7,997 nt of DNA from Pseudorhodobacter sp. (lineage in GTDB: Bacteria; Pseudomonadota; Alphaproteobacteria; Rhodobacterales; Rhodobacteraceae), in assembly GCA_024641255.1 (NCBI GenBank), contig JAHEDL010000066.1, positions 1 to 7,997 on the forward strand. Direction: 5' to 3'. Positions 1-6,330 of the stretch are shown here, one piece after another. Both the position numbers and the translations under genes were made by a program. How positions within the stretch are numbered: position 1 is the stretch's first letter; each line of letters opens with the position of its first letter. The notes below the pieces were generated by a model that saw only the letters and a list, made by a program, of their open reading frames with translations, had not been told where the DNA came from and ran no database searches.

Positions 1-1185
1 CGCGACGGTCGCGGTGCCGAACACGTTGTTGCGCACACCTTCGGCGATATTATGTTCGACCAAGGGCACATGTTTATAGGCTGCGGCGTGATAGACCGTA
101 TCAACCTTGAAATGCCGCATGGTGCGTTCAACCAACCTGGCGGACTTGACACAAGCCAGAACCGGCGAAATTTCAACCGACAAGTTCTGCCGGGCGATTG
201 TGGCCAGAAGCTCTTGTTCAATAACGTAAAGTGCCGGTTCAGAGAATTCGTAAAGCACCAGACGCTTCGGCGCGAGTTGTAGCACCTGACGGCACAACTC
301 TGACCCGATAGAGCCGCCAGCGCCGGTCACCATCACAACCTTGCCCGTATTGTTGGCCCCAAGCAGTTCTTTGCGTGGCGGCACGGCATCACGGCCGAGA
401 AGATCTTCGATGCTGACGTCGTCGATCTGGTCAAGCGGCGCCTTGCCGGTCAAAATATCGTCCAGCGCTGGCACGGTTTGGATCAGCAGCGGAAGGTTTT
501 CCAGCGCTTGCAAAATTTCGCTGCGCCGCGCCCGGGTGGCCGACGGCATCGCCAACAGAACCACGGTAAAGCCCAGCCTGCGGGCCAGTTTTTCAATCTG
601 CGCCGGCGCATAAACCGGCAGCCCCCCCACATGCGTGCCCTGAGCCTGCACCGAGTCGTCAAAGAACGCGATGGGAGTGTAGTTGGACTTTTGCCGCAAC
701 AACTGCAGGATTTGCCGCCCCGCAGCCCCCGCGCCGTAAATCACCACCCGTTCATTGCGGCGATTTTCAAAAAAACTTAGCACATCGCGGAAGGCAAAGC
801 GCACGCCGCCAATCGCAAGGAAGGTGAACAGGGTGTAAATCACCGGAACGGTGCGCGGGATCGGCAGGCTTGCAACAGAGGCAACGACCCACAGCACCAA
901 ACCCGAAATGATTGCGCCCTTCAGGATCGTCAGCAGGGCACGCCCGGCAATATAGCGCAGCACCGCGCGATAGAACCCAAGCCGAACAAAGGTCAAAAGC
1001 GTAACGGGTAGCACAACAAGCAGCCCGGCCCAAACCTTGGGGTTGGCGGCGAAGGCAAAACTGTCGAGTCTGATCCACATGGAAACGCTGAAAACAAAAG
1101 TCAGCAGCACAAGATCAACCGCGACCTGCAGAACGCGCTTGTGCGCACGCTCCATCCCTACCAAGCAATTAAGCGCAGAAAGCAT
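1..1185 (-). CDS. Membrane-anchored nucleotide-sugar 4,6-dehydratase (FlaA1/CapD/WbpM-PglF family), 3' end off window
   Basis: This is a polysaccharide-biosynthesis dehydratase/epimerase; family members such as WbpM and PglF convert UDP-GlcNAc to a 4-keto-6-deoxy sugar at the inner membrane. Translating the minus strand from 1185 gives 395 residues with no stop. Hydrophobic segments lie near residues 19-38, 52-69, 86-105 and 113-127. A first nucleotide-binding region (VVIYGAGAAG, 147-156) is followed by the catalytic Rossmann domain with MTGAGGSIGSE (285-295) and HAAAYKHVPLVE (366-377), a family hallmark. The SDR catalytic residues and C-terminus (family members are usually over 600 residues) lie beyond the window. 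I chose ATG 1185 because GAGGTG sits seven bases upstream. The frame stays open to an ATG at 1338, but that extension is Cys/Trp-rich and looks non-coding; an ATG at 1155 is also possible. Residues 344-348 read ACVKS where relatives usually have a GDVRD- or GSVTD-like turn. Exact substrate is unknown. Confidence 0.93.
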   Translation of the reverse strand, partial: MLSALNCLVGMERAHKRVLQVAVDLVLLTFVFSVSMWIRLDSFAFAANPKVWAGLLVVLPVTLLTFVRLGFYRAVLRYIAGRALLTILKGAIISGLVLWVVASVASLPIPRTVPVIYTLFTFLAIGGVRFAFRDVLSFFENRRNERVVIYGAGAAGRQILQLLRQKSNYTPIAFFDDSVQAQGTHVGGLPVYAPAQIEKLARRLGFTVVLLAMPSATRARRSEILQALENLPLLIQTVPALDDILTGKAPLDQIDDVSIEDLLGRDAVPPRKELLGANNTGKVVMVTGAGGSIGSELCRQVLQLAPKRLVLYEFSEPALYVIEQELLATIARQNLSVEISPVLACVKSARLVERTMRHFKVDTVYHAAAYKHVPLVEHNIAEGVRNNVFGTATVA

Positions 1186-1472
1186 CAACGCGCACCTCGT
1201 AATACAATAATACTGGTGCATCAAAATAAGCGGCACCACTTCAACCAATCCCCAACACTTAGACCAAAGCCGCCAAAATAAACAGCACCGAAATGCCGCA
1301 CAGCGCCCAAAGGATACGAACAATTGTGTTTTAGGCATCGGTTATACCGCCAAGGCCAAAGCAGCGAACGCTGGACCAATCGGCGCTTAACGCCTGACTG
1401 CTAGCTTTTTGCGGTCGCCCTCCCTGCGCAACGCGGGCGGGCAGGCTTGTCGGAACAAGGCGAGGGCACGCA
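1186..1472. other. Divergent intergenic region between dehydratase and beta-helix genes
   Basis: This 287-base spacer separates two divergent start codons and must hold the promoters or leaders of both genes unless they are read from elsewhere. The half next to the dehydratase is comparatively AT-rich, for example TATTATTGTATT on the minus strand just upstream of its ribosome binding site, but I see no well-spaced -35/-10 pair. On the plus side, TTATAC (1342-1347) resembles a -10 element but has no -35 at proper spacing. The ribosome binding site for the gene at 1473 is GAGGG at 1462-1466, six bases before the ATG. An imperfect hairpin lies at 1417-1442. A 21-codon hydrophobic minus-strand reading frame (1324-1259) lacks a normal start codon. 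Confidence 0.6.
1417..1442 (+). repeat. Imperfect GC-rich hairpin upstream of beta-helix gene
   Basis: GCCC (1417-1420) pairs with GGGC (1439-1442), CCC (1422-1424) with GGG (1435-1437) and GC (1426-1427) with GC (1433-1434). A T/C mismatch, one bulged T and a five-base GCAAC loop interrupt the stem. It ends 30 bases before the ATG at 1473, so it would lie in the 5' leader if transcription starts upstream. No T-run follows it, so it does not look like an intrinsic terminator; it could affect translation or be chance in GC-rich DNA. Confidence 0.35.
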
Positions 1473-3761
1473 ATGAACAAGGCAATTACGCAAGGGTTGG
1501 TATTGATGCCGCCGCCATTTTCGGCGGGGCTTGGGCTGTGGTCGCGCGAGGACGGGCTATCGGGGCAAGGATCTTATCTGGCGCAGCCAAACGCGGCTTT
1601 TGTTTCGGCCGATCAGGATTTCGGCGACTGCCTAGAGTTGCAAAAGACCGTGACCACGCAAAAACTGCGGTGTTTTCAAAGCATCCCGTTTCAGCCTGGA
1701 TTGTATCTGCGGGTGACCGCGCGGGTGAAAGCGATCAGCGGCGCCTTGCCAACGGTGCGGATTGCCGGCTGGGCGGGCAACGGCGGCGGCGCCAATGTGA
1801 CCAGCGCTGATCAGCAGGGGCCGGTTGTGGCCCTGCCCGGCTATGGCGTGCCGGTGACGGTGACGGCGATTGTCGGGTCTGGCAACCGGCCGGGGGTTGA
1901 TATGGTCTGGGGCACCGCTCCGGTGTTTGGCCATTTCGGCATTGACCTGACCGGGCCGACCGGCGGTGTGGTGCGAATTGACGATATCAGCATCGAAGAC
2001 GTGACTGACGTGTTTCATAGCGATATGTTCGATTGGGTCGATGTGCGCGATTATGGTGCGGTGGGCGATGGCATAACCGATGATCGCGCCGCCTTTGATG
2101 CCGCAGATGCGGCCGCGGTGGGCAAGCGCGTTGTGGTATCGCCTGGCAGCTATTTCATCGGGTCACACCTGACCTTTGAAAATCCGGTGCAGTTTGAAGG
2201 CACCATAACCATGCCCGACAGCCAGCGGCTTGCCTGCACCCGAAACTTCAACCTTGATACCTATGCGGCGGCGTTCGGGTCTGAATTGAAAGGCTTCAAG
2301 AAGGCACTGCAGGCGTTGTTTTATTTCACCGATCACATCGCGCTGGATCTGAACGGGCGGCGGGTGGAACTAACCGAGCCGATTGATGTGGCGGCTCTTG
2401 CCGGGCTGACCAGCTTTACCGCGCGGCGCACATTGACCAACGGCAATCTGGTGGCAGTGGCGGGGCCGGCATGGACAACCGGCACCGCCAGCGCGGTGGC
2501 AACCTATGCGGTGACGAACCCGTTAGAGCTGACGGCGGTGTCGAACATCGCCGCGATCCCGGTGGGCGCGCGGGTGATTGGCACCGGCGTTGGCCGCGAG
2601 GTTTACGTGCGCGCCAAAAACATTGCCACCAACAGCCTGACCCTAAGCCAACCGCTGTGGGCCGCGGCAGGAACCCGCAGCTATAGCTTTGAACGCTACC
2701 GCTACATGCTTGATTTTTCTGGATTTACCGCACTGACTCGCTTTCAGATCACCAATGTTGATTTTAGCTGTGAAGGTGTGGCAAGCGCGATCAATCTGGC
2801 GCAGACCGGGTCGGTGTTCATTGTTTCGGGCTGCATGTTCGGGTTGGTGAAAGACCGTGCCATCACCTCGACCGGCGAAGGCTGTCAGGATTTGCATATC
2901 GACACCTGCCAGTTCTTTTCCGCCGATCAGGGTCTGCCAGCACAAGACCGCAAGAGCCTTGTGTTCAACACCAATGCCAATGACATCAAGATCCGCAACA
3001 ATCGGTCGTCGCGCTTTGGGCATTTTGCGGTGGTGTCGGGGTCTGGCGCGATCTTTGCGGGCAACCACTTTTTTGGCGGCGATGATCAGCAACCGGGCCT
3101 GCGGCGGGCGGGCGTGGTACTGACTCTGCCCGATTGCAAAACCTTTTTCACCGGCAACTATGTCGACAACTGCTTTATCGAACTGTCGAATGAACACGAT
3201 GCAACGCCAGCCTATGGCGGATCATTTTCCTTTGGCTCCCTGACCATCACCGGCAACTCCTTTACTGCCCAGCATGTGCAACCTTGGTTCAACTGGGTCG
3301 TGGTCACGCCGCGGGGGCCGGGGCATTTTCTGTATGGGCTGACCATCACCAGCAACGTGTTTTACGCGCGTTCCGGCAATATTGACCGGGTCGAGGCGGT
3401 GGACAGCACCCATGCGACGCTGGCCTATAATTCGTTCCGCAATGTGCATATGCATTCCAACACCTTTACCGGTGTGGCACTGCGCGCCGAAAGCCCGATG
3501 CTGGTGGAACATACCCAAAGCACCGCCGCCGATACTTGGGCGGTGGATACTGGCGGACTGCTGCCGTTTGGCGGGCGGGCGCGCAATGTGGTGGGGTTGG
3601 TGTTTGAAGGCGCGGTCAGCAACAGCGCCAATGCCACGCAATATGTGACGCCCTATGTGCAGGTGGAACAGGGCGCAGGGGCGCAGTTTGCCAATTTGAA
3701 ATGGCCGGTGGCGGTGAAGGGCAAGGCGCAGGTCACGATCCGGGTTGATAACCCCGCCTAA
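1473..3761 (+). CDS. Right-handed parallel beta-helix protein, pectate-lyase-3 / GH28-related, probably polysaccharide-active
   Basis: The 762-residue product resembles the beta-helix ('glycosyl hydrolase family 28-related') proteins found near exopolysaccharide genes in Rhodobacterales. Residues about 1-180 look like a beta-sandwich, possibly carbohydrate-binding. DVRDYGAVGDGITDD (190-204) is the classic start of a pectate_lyase_3 beta-helix, also found in phage tailspikes and alginate epimerases. From about 415 to 680, short strands recur with asparagine turns, e.g. LTITGNSF (590-597) and LTITSNVF (623-630), as expected for helix coils. The C-terminus is beta-rich and ends VTIRVDNPA. The N-terminus (MNKAITQGLVLMPPPF) is not a Sec or Tat signal, and there are no RTX repeats or transmembrane segments, so location is unclear. 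ATG 1473 has a GAGGG ribosome binding site. It is divergent from a sugar-dehydratase gene, so lyase, epimerase or binding activity on the cell's own polymer is inferred; catalytic residues cannot be assigned. Confidence 0.88.
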   Translation: MNKAITQGLVLMPPPFSAGLGLWSREDGLSGQGSYLAQPNAAFVSADQDFGDCLELQKTVTTQKLRCFQSIPFQPGLYLRVTARVKAISGALPTVRIAGWAGNGGGANVTSADQQGPVVALPGYGVPVTVTAIVGSGNRPGVDMVWGTAPVFGHFGIDLTGPTGGVVRIDDISIEDVTDVFHSDMFDWVDVRDYGAVGDGITDDRAAFDAADAAAVGKRVVVSPGSYFIGSHLTFENPVQFEGTITMPDSQRLACTRNFNLDTYAAAFGSELKGFKKALQALFYFTDHIALDLNGRRVELTEPIDVAALAGLTSFTARRTLTNGNLVAVAGPAWTTGTASAVATYAVTNPLELTAVSNIAAIPVGARVIGTGVGREVYVRAKNIATNSLTLSQPLWAAAGTRSYSFERYRYMLDFSGFTALTRFQITNVDFSCEGVASAINLAQTGSVFIVSGCMFGLVKDRAITSTGEGCQDLHIDTCQFFSADQGLPAQDRKSLVFNTNANDIKIRNNRSSRFGHFAVVSGSGAIFAGNHFFGGDDQQPGLRRAGVVLTLPDCKTFFTGNYVDNCFIELSNEHDATPAYGGSFSFGSLTITGNSFTAQHVQPWFNWVVVTPRGPGHFLYGLTITSNVFYARSGNIDRVEAVDSTHATLAYNSFRNVHMHSNTFTGVALRAESPMLVEHTQSTAADTWAVDTGGLLPFGGRARNVVGLVFEGAVSNSANATQYVTPYVQVEQGAGAQFANLKWPVAVKGKAQVTIRVDNPA

Positions 3762-4261
3762 AGCGGCGCGGCGCACAGATCGTCGGGCGTCAGCCGGTAG
3801 GCTTTGGCAAAGCCCGCGTTCAGCAGCGCCGACAGGGGCTGCAAATGCACAAACGCAAAATCGGCAAAGTCGACGTAAAGGGCTGCCTTTGGGTGGCCCT
3901 TTAGCCAATGGGCGCGCAGGGCGGCACGGCCAGGATCATCGGCTGCGACAAAGCGCGCACGGGCGCGAAGCATCAGCCGAGGATGGGTCAGCGGATCGCC
4001 CTTCGCACCGGGGTCGCCCAGCATCAGCGCACAATCGGGATGGGCGCGCAGCGCGGCAAAATGCGGTGCCAGCGCCGACATCAGCGTAAGCGGAAAGCCT
4101 CGCGGATCAAGACCATAGGCGATGCGGGAAATGCCCGGCGTCTGGGTTGCAGGGTCTGTCCATGCCAAGGCCGCATGGCTGCAATCGCGCAGCAACGCTT
4201 GCGCAAGCTGGCGGGCTTCGGCATCGGCGGCGGCAACAGGGTCGGGGCGGGGTTGCGTCAT
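3758..4261 (-). CDS. Pyridoxamine 5'-phosphate oxidase-like (HugZ-type) flavin split-barrel protein
   Basis: The 167-residue product resembles short HugZ/PNPOx-like proteins, which bind FMN or heme in a split beta-barrel; true HugZ takes part in heme breakdown. An N-terminal helix region (EARQLAQALLRDCSHAALAW, 15-34) leads into barrel strands (SRIAYGLDPRGFPLTLMSAL, 45-64), the conserved loop GDPLTHPRL (88-96) and a C-terminal HPKAALYVDFADFAFVHL segment. It lacks the C-terminal DUF2470 heme-binding domain of full-length HugZ (about 250 residues), so heme degradation should not be assumed. The frame extends to an ATG at 4321, but ATG 4261 is preferred: GAGG lies five bases upstream and the family-like sequence begins there, whereas the longer start has no ribosome binding site and would crowd the neighbour's. 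It is divergent from the SulP gene and its stop overlaps that of the convergent beta-helix gene. Confidence 0.85.
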   Translation of the reverse strand: MTQPRPDPVAAADAEARQLAQALLRDCSHAALAWTDPATQTPGISRIAYGLDPRGFPLTLMSALAPHFAALRAHPDCALMLGDPGAKGDPLTHPRLMLRARARFVAADDPGRAALRAHWLKGHPKAALYVDFADFAFVHLQPLSALLNAGFAKAYRLTPDDLCAAPL

Positions 4262-4275
4262 TGGGGCCTCATGGC

Positions 4276-4304
4276 TTGACGGAAGCGGCACACGGGCGTT
4301 GAAA
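4276..4304 (+). promoter_or_regulatory. Possible sigma-70-type promoter for sulP
   Basis: TTGACG (4276-4281) matches the -35 consensus at five of six positions. After a 17-base spacer, TTGAAA (4299-4304) is a weak -10 (three of six). It would give a leader of about 20 bases before the AGGAG at 4321-4325, and it lies in the 72-base divergent spacer shared with the flavin-barrel gene. I found no good promoter pair for that gene on the opposite strand. The call rests on consensus matching alone. Confidence 0.25.
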
Positions 4305-4333
4305 TCGGCCAAGCCTTCCAAGGAGATACCGCG

Positions 4334-5953
4334 ATGTTAGCCAAATACAGCGCAGAGTTCAGCCCCAAACTGCTGACGATGATCCGCGAGGGCTATTCCT
4401 TGGCCGACCTGCGCGCCGATGTGCTGGCGGGGCTGACGGTGGCGATCGTGGCGCTGCCGCTGTCGATGGCGATTGCGATTGCCAGCGGTGTCGGGCCAGA
4501 GCGCGGACTGTTCACCACCATCATCGGCGGCTTTCTGGTGTCAGCACTGGGCGGATCGCGGTTTCAGATTGGCGGTCCGGCGGGGGCATTTATTGTGCTG
4601 GTGTCGGCGTGCGCGCTGCAAACCGGGGTCGCGGGGCTGGTGTTGGCGACGTTTCTGTCGGGGCTGATCTTGGTGGTGGTGGCGCTGTTCCGGCTGGGGT
4701 CTTATGTGCGGTTTATCCCCTATCCGGTGACGCTTGGGTTTACAGCGGGCATCGCGGTTATAATTTTTGTCAGTCAGATCAAAGATCTGCTTGGTCTGAC
4801 CCTGCCGCATGAACCCGGCGAGATTGTCGAAAAGCTGCGGGCGCTGTGGCAGGCCAGTGGCAGCTTGAACGGGGCGGCAGTGGCGGTGGCGGCCGCAACG
4901 ATTGCGGTGATTGTGGCGATCAAACGCGCGGCCCCTGCCCTGCCCAACTTGTTGATTGCGGTGACAATGGCGGCCATGGCGGTGACGGTGCTGCATCTGC
5001 CGGTTGAAACCATCAGCTCGCGCTTTGGCGCCTTGCCGCGCGTGCCGCCGGCGCCCAGCCTGCCGCCGATGTCGGCCGGGCTGTTGCTGCAGGCGCTGCC
5101 GTGGGCGGCGAGTTTCGCGCTGTTGGGGGCAATTGAATCTTTGCTGTCGGCGGTGGTGGCCGATGGCATGTCGGGGCGCAGGCATCGGCCCAATGCCGAA
5201 TTGCTGGCGCAGGGCGTGGCAAATATGGCTGCGGCACTGTTTGGCGGCATCTGCGTGACTGGCACCATCGCCCGCACCGCAACCAACCTGCGCGCCGGGT
5301 CGCGCGGGCCGGTGTCTGGCATGTTGCACGCGCTGTTTGTGCTGCTGTTCATGCTGGTGGCCGCGCCCTTGGCGGGGTTCATCCCGTTGGCGGCACTGGC
5401 TGGGGTGCTGGCGGTGGTGGCGTGGAACATGGCCGAGCGGACAGAAATCTGGACGGTGCTGCGGTCCAGCCGGGCTGATGCCGTGGTGTTGCTGGCCACG
5501 TTCTTGCTGGTGGTATTCCGCGATCTGACGGCGGGCATCGTGGTGGGCTTTGCCTTGGGCGGGCTGGTGTTCATTCACCGCATGTCAGAGGCGGCGTCGG
5601 TTGACCAGGAAGACGATGAGGCGCCAGAAGCGCGCAATGGCGCGGTGGTGTATCGGCTGCATGGCCCGTATTTCTTTGGCGCGGCGGCGCGGCTGGGCAT
5701 GGCGCTGGATCAGCTGGCCGAACAGCCGCGCGGCTTGGTGGTGGATTTTTCCGATGTGCCGTTCATCGACAGCACCGGCGCGCGGTCTTTTGAGCTTTTG
5801 GCGCAGAAAATGGCGCGCAAGGGCGAGGTGCTGTTTTTGATCGGCGCCCGGCCTGATGTGGCCCGCGCGCTGCTGAAAGCCGGCATTTCCGAACCCGAAG
5901 CTCGCCTGTTGCCCGACCTTGCGGCGGTGGATGCGGTGCTGGCGCGGATGTGA
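4334..5953 (+). CDS. SulP family inorganic anion transporter with C-terminal STAS domain
   Basis: This 539-residue inner-membrane protein belongs to the SulP (SLC26-like) family, which moves sulfate, bicarbonate or other anions, usually coupled to H+ or Na+. The N-terminal core carries family signatures: VALPLSMAIAIASGVGPERG (39-58), then SALGGSRFQIGGPAGAF (70-86). Many hydrophobic segments follow to about residue 415, fitting the 14-segment SulP fold. After a short acidic linker (EDDEAPEARN), a STAS domain runs from about 436 to the end, with DFSDVPFIDSTGARSFE (471-487); the DST turn is the anti-sigma-antagonist-like site. Length is normal and no carbonic anhydrase domain is fused. ATG 4334 is supported by AGGAG eight bases upstream. 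Sulfate or bicarbonate cannot be decided from sequence: there are no cysteine-pathway or carbon-concentrating genes nearby. A hairpin overlaps the stop codon. Confidence 0.93.
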   Translation: MLAKYSAEFSPKLLTMIREGYSLADLRADVLAGLTVAIVALPLSMAIAIASGVGPERGLFTTIIGGFLVSALGGSRFQIGGPAGAFIVLVSACALQTGVAGLVLATFLSGLILVVVALFRLGSYVRFIPYPVTLGFTAGIAVIIFVSQIKDLLGLTLPHEPGEIVEKLRALWQASGSLNGAAVAVAAATIAVIVAIKRAAPALPNLLIAVTMAAMAVTVLHLPVETISSRFGALPRVPPAPSLPPMSAGLLLQALPWAASFALLGAIESLLSAVVADGMSGRRHRPNAELLAQGVANMAAALFGGICVTGTIARTATNLRAGSRGPVSGMLHALFVLLFMLVAAPLAGFIPLAALAGVLAVVAWNMAERTEIWTVLRSSRADAVVLLATFLLVVFRDLTAGIVVGFALGGLVFIHRMSEAASVDQEDDEAPEARNGAVVYRLHGPYFFGAAARLGMALDQLAEQPRGLVVDFSDVPFIDSTGARSFELLAQKMARKGEVLFLIGARPDVARALLKAGISEPEARLLPDLAAVDAVLARM

Positions 5954-5972
5954 TTCGACGCGCGCGAATCAC
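5950..5972 (+). terminator. Hairpin overlapping the sulP stop codon, likely terminator
   Basis: GTGATTCG (5950-5957) and CGAATCAC (5965-5972) form a perfect eight-base stem around a seven-base ACGCGCG loop, followed by CCTTT. The TGA stop (5951-5953) lies inside the left arm. The position right at the gene end favours a transcription terminator for sulP. The T-tract is only three bases, so termination may be weak or Rho-assisted, or the hairpin may protect the mRNA 3' end. Confidence 0.6.
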
Positions 5973-6073
5973 CCTTTGCTGAGCGGCGGAAATTGGCGCG
6001 TCCGGCCAGTGGTTTGCGGTAACAGCACTTGCACCTCGATGAACGAAAATTCGCGCCTTGGTTGCAGCGCGGT

Positions 6074-6091
6074 CACCGCAGACCCGCGGTG
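6074..6091. repeat. Six-base-pair inverted repeat
   Basis: CACCGC (6074-6079) and GCGGTG (6086-6091) are perfect inverted repeats around AGACCC. No T-run follows on either strand. It could be a small operator or RNA hairpin, or chance in GC-rich DNA; its distance of about 240 bases from the acs start gives no specific role. Confidence 0.3.
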
Positions 6092-6176
6092 CGCGGCAAT
6101 CCGCCGCCAATAGCGCCACACCACCCCGTCAAAACATTGCCACTTTTCACGCCATTGACTCAATTCACCGCATTGC

Positions 6177-6205
6177 TTGTCAATTTATTTACAGAAAAAT
6201 CTCAT
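6177..6205 (+). promoter_or_regulatory. Candidate upstream promoter for acs
   Basis: TTGTCA (6177-6182) matches the -35 consensus at five of six positions. Exactly 17 bases later, TCTCAT (6200-6205) matches the -10 at four of six. It sits in the AT-rich stretch before acs and would give a leader of roughly 120 bases. It competes with the pair at 6218-6247, and both could be used. Confidence 0.35.
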
Positions 6206-6217
6206 GTGCAAAAAGAG

Positions 6218-6247
6218 TTATCAATAATTTTACAGTCGCGTTATCAT
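6218..6247 (+). promoter_or_regulatory. Candidate proximal promoter for acs
   Basis: TATCAT (6242-6247) matches the -10 consensus at five of six positions. TTATCA (6218-6223) is a weaker -35 (four of six) with an 18-base spacer. Transcription would start near 6254-6256, just ahead of the hairpin-containing leader, giving a 5' UTR of about 75 bases. The location at the edge where AT-rich DNA returns to GC-rich sequence supports this pair. Confidence 0.4.
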
Positions 6248-6255
6248 GAATTACG

Positions 6256-6330
6256 AAACGGGGGAGCCCTGCCCGATTGGCAGGCCGTGAGGGTGGGTCA
6301 CCAGACCTGACTGGGAAGAGGGAGAGACCA
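6256..6330 (+). promoter_or_regulatory. Structured 5' leader of acs
   Basis: A perfect six-base-pair hairpin, CCTGCC (6268-6273) with GGCAGG (6279-6284) and a CGATT loop, is followed by purine-rich sequence. Two mutually exclusive short stems come next: GGTC (6296-6299) with GACC (6304-6307), or CCAG (6301-6304) with CTGG (6311-6314). The ribosome binding site GGAG (6321-6324) lies six bases before the ATG and pairs with nothing obvious. I do not recognise a named riboswitch; a stabilising 5' hairpin or a protein or sRNA target are alternatives. Confidence 0.4.

Larger units (their letters stand above)
5973..6330. other. Intergenic region between sulP and acs
   Basis: About 360 bases hold no convincing gene. 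Roughly the first half (to about 6120) is GC-rich like coding DNA, with a small hairpin at 6074-6091. Several short overlapping reading frames here have no ribosome binding site or recognisable sequence. From about 6125 to 6255 base composition turns clearly AT-rich, as expected for a regulatory region: it holds two promoter-like element pairs and a TGTGCAAA octamer (6205-6212). The last 75 bases form the probable acs leader. Confidence 0.6.

Noticed and set aside
1186..1338. N-terminal extension of the dehydratase to an in-frame ATG at 1338
   Set aside because: The extra 51 codons are rich in Cys, Trp and Arg, the stretch is AT-rich leader-like DNA, and a ribosome binding site sits correctly before the ATG at 1185.
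1409..1810. A 133-codon plus-strand frame overlapping the start of the beta-helix gene
   Set aside because: It is a shifted frame rich in Arg and Ala over a region whose other frame encodes conserved sequence from residue 1 onward.
2643..3197. A 184-codon minus-strand frame inside the beta-helix gene
   Set aside because: It is antisense to the coherent beta-helix coding sequence, has no ribosome binding site and resembles no family I know.
3742..3766. Small stems around the convergent stop codons (GGGTT/AACCC and CCGC/GCGG)
   Set aside because: They are four to five base pairs, lie mostly within codons and have no T-run, so they do not support a terminator.
4262..4321. Longer start for the flavin-barrel protein at 4321
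   Set aside because: No ribosome binding site precedes it, the extra 20 residues look unlike the family, and it would run into the sulP ribosome binding site; ATG 4261 has GAGG at good spacing.
4541..5578. A 345-codon minus-strand frame opposite sulP
   Set aside because: Its translation is a low-complexity run of Gln, His and Arg produced by the antisense of hydrophobic codons; the plus strand is a clear SulP transporter.
6029..6310. Short plus-strand frames between sulP and acs
   Set aside because: They cross the AT-rich promoter region, lack ribosome binding sites and give no recognisable protein.
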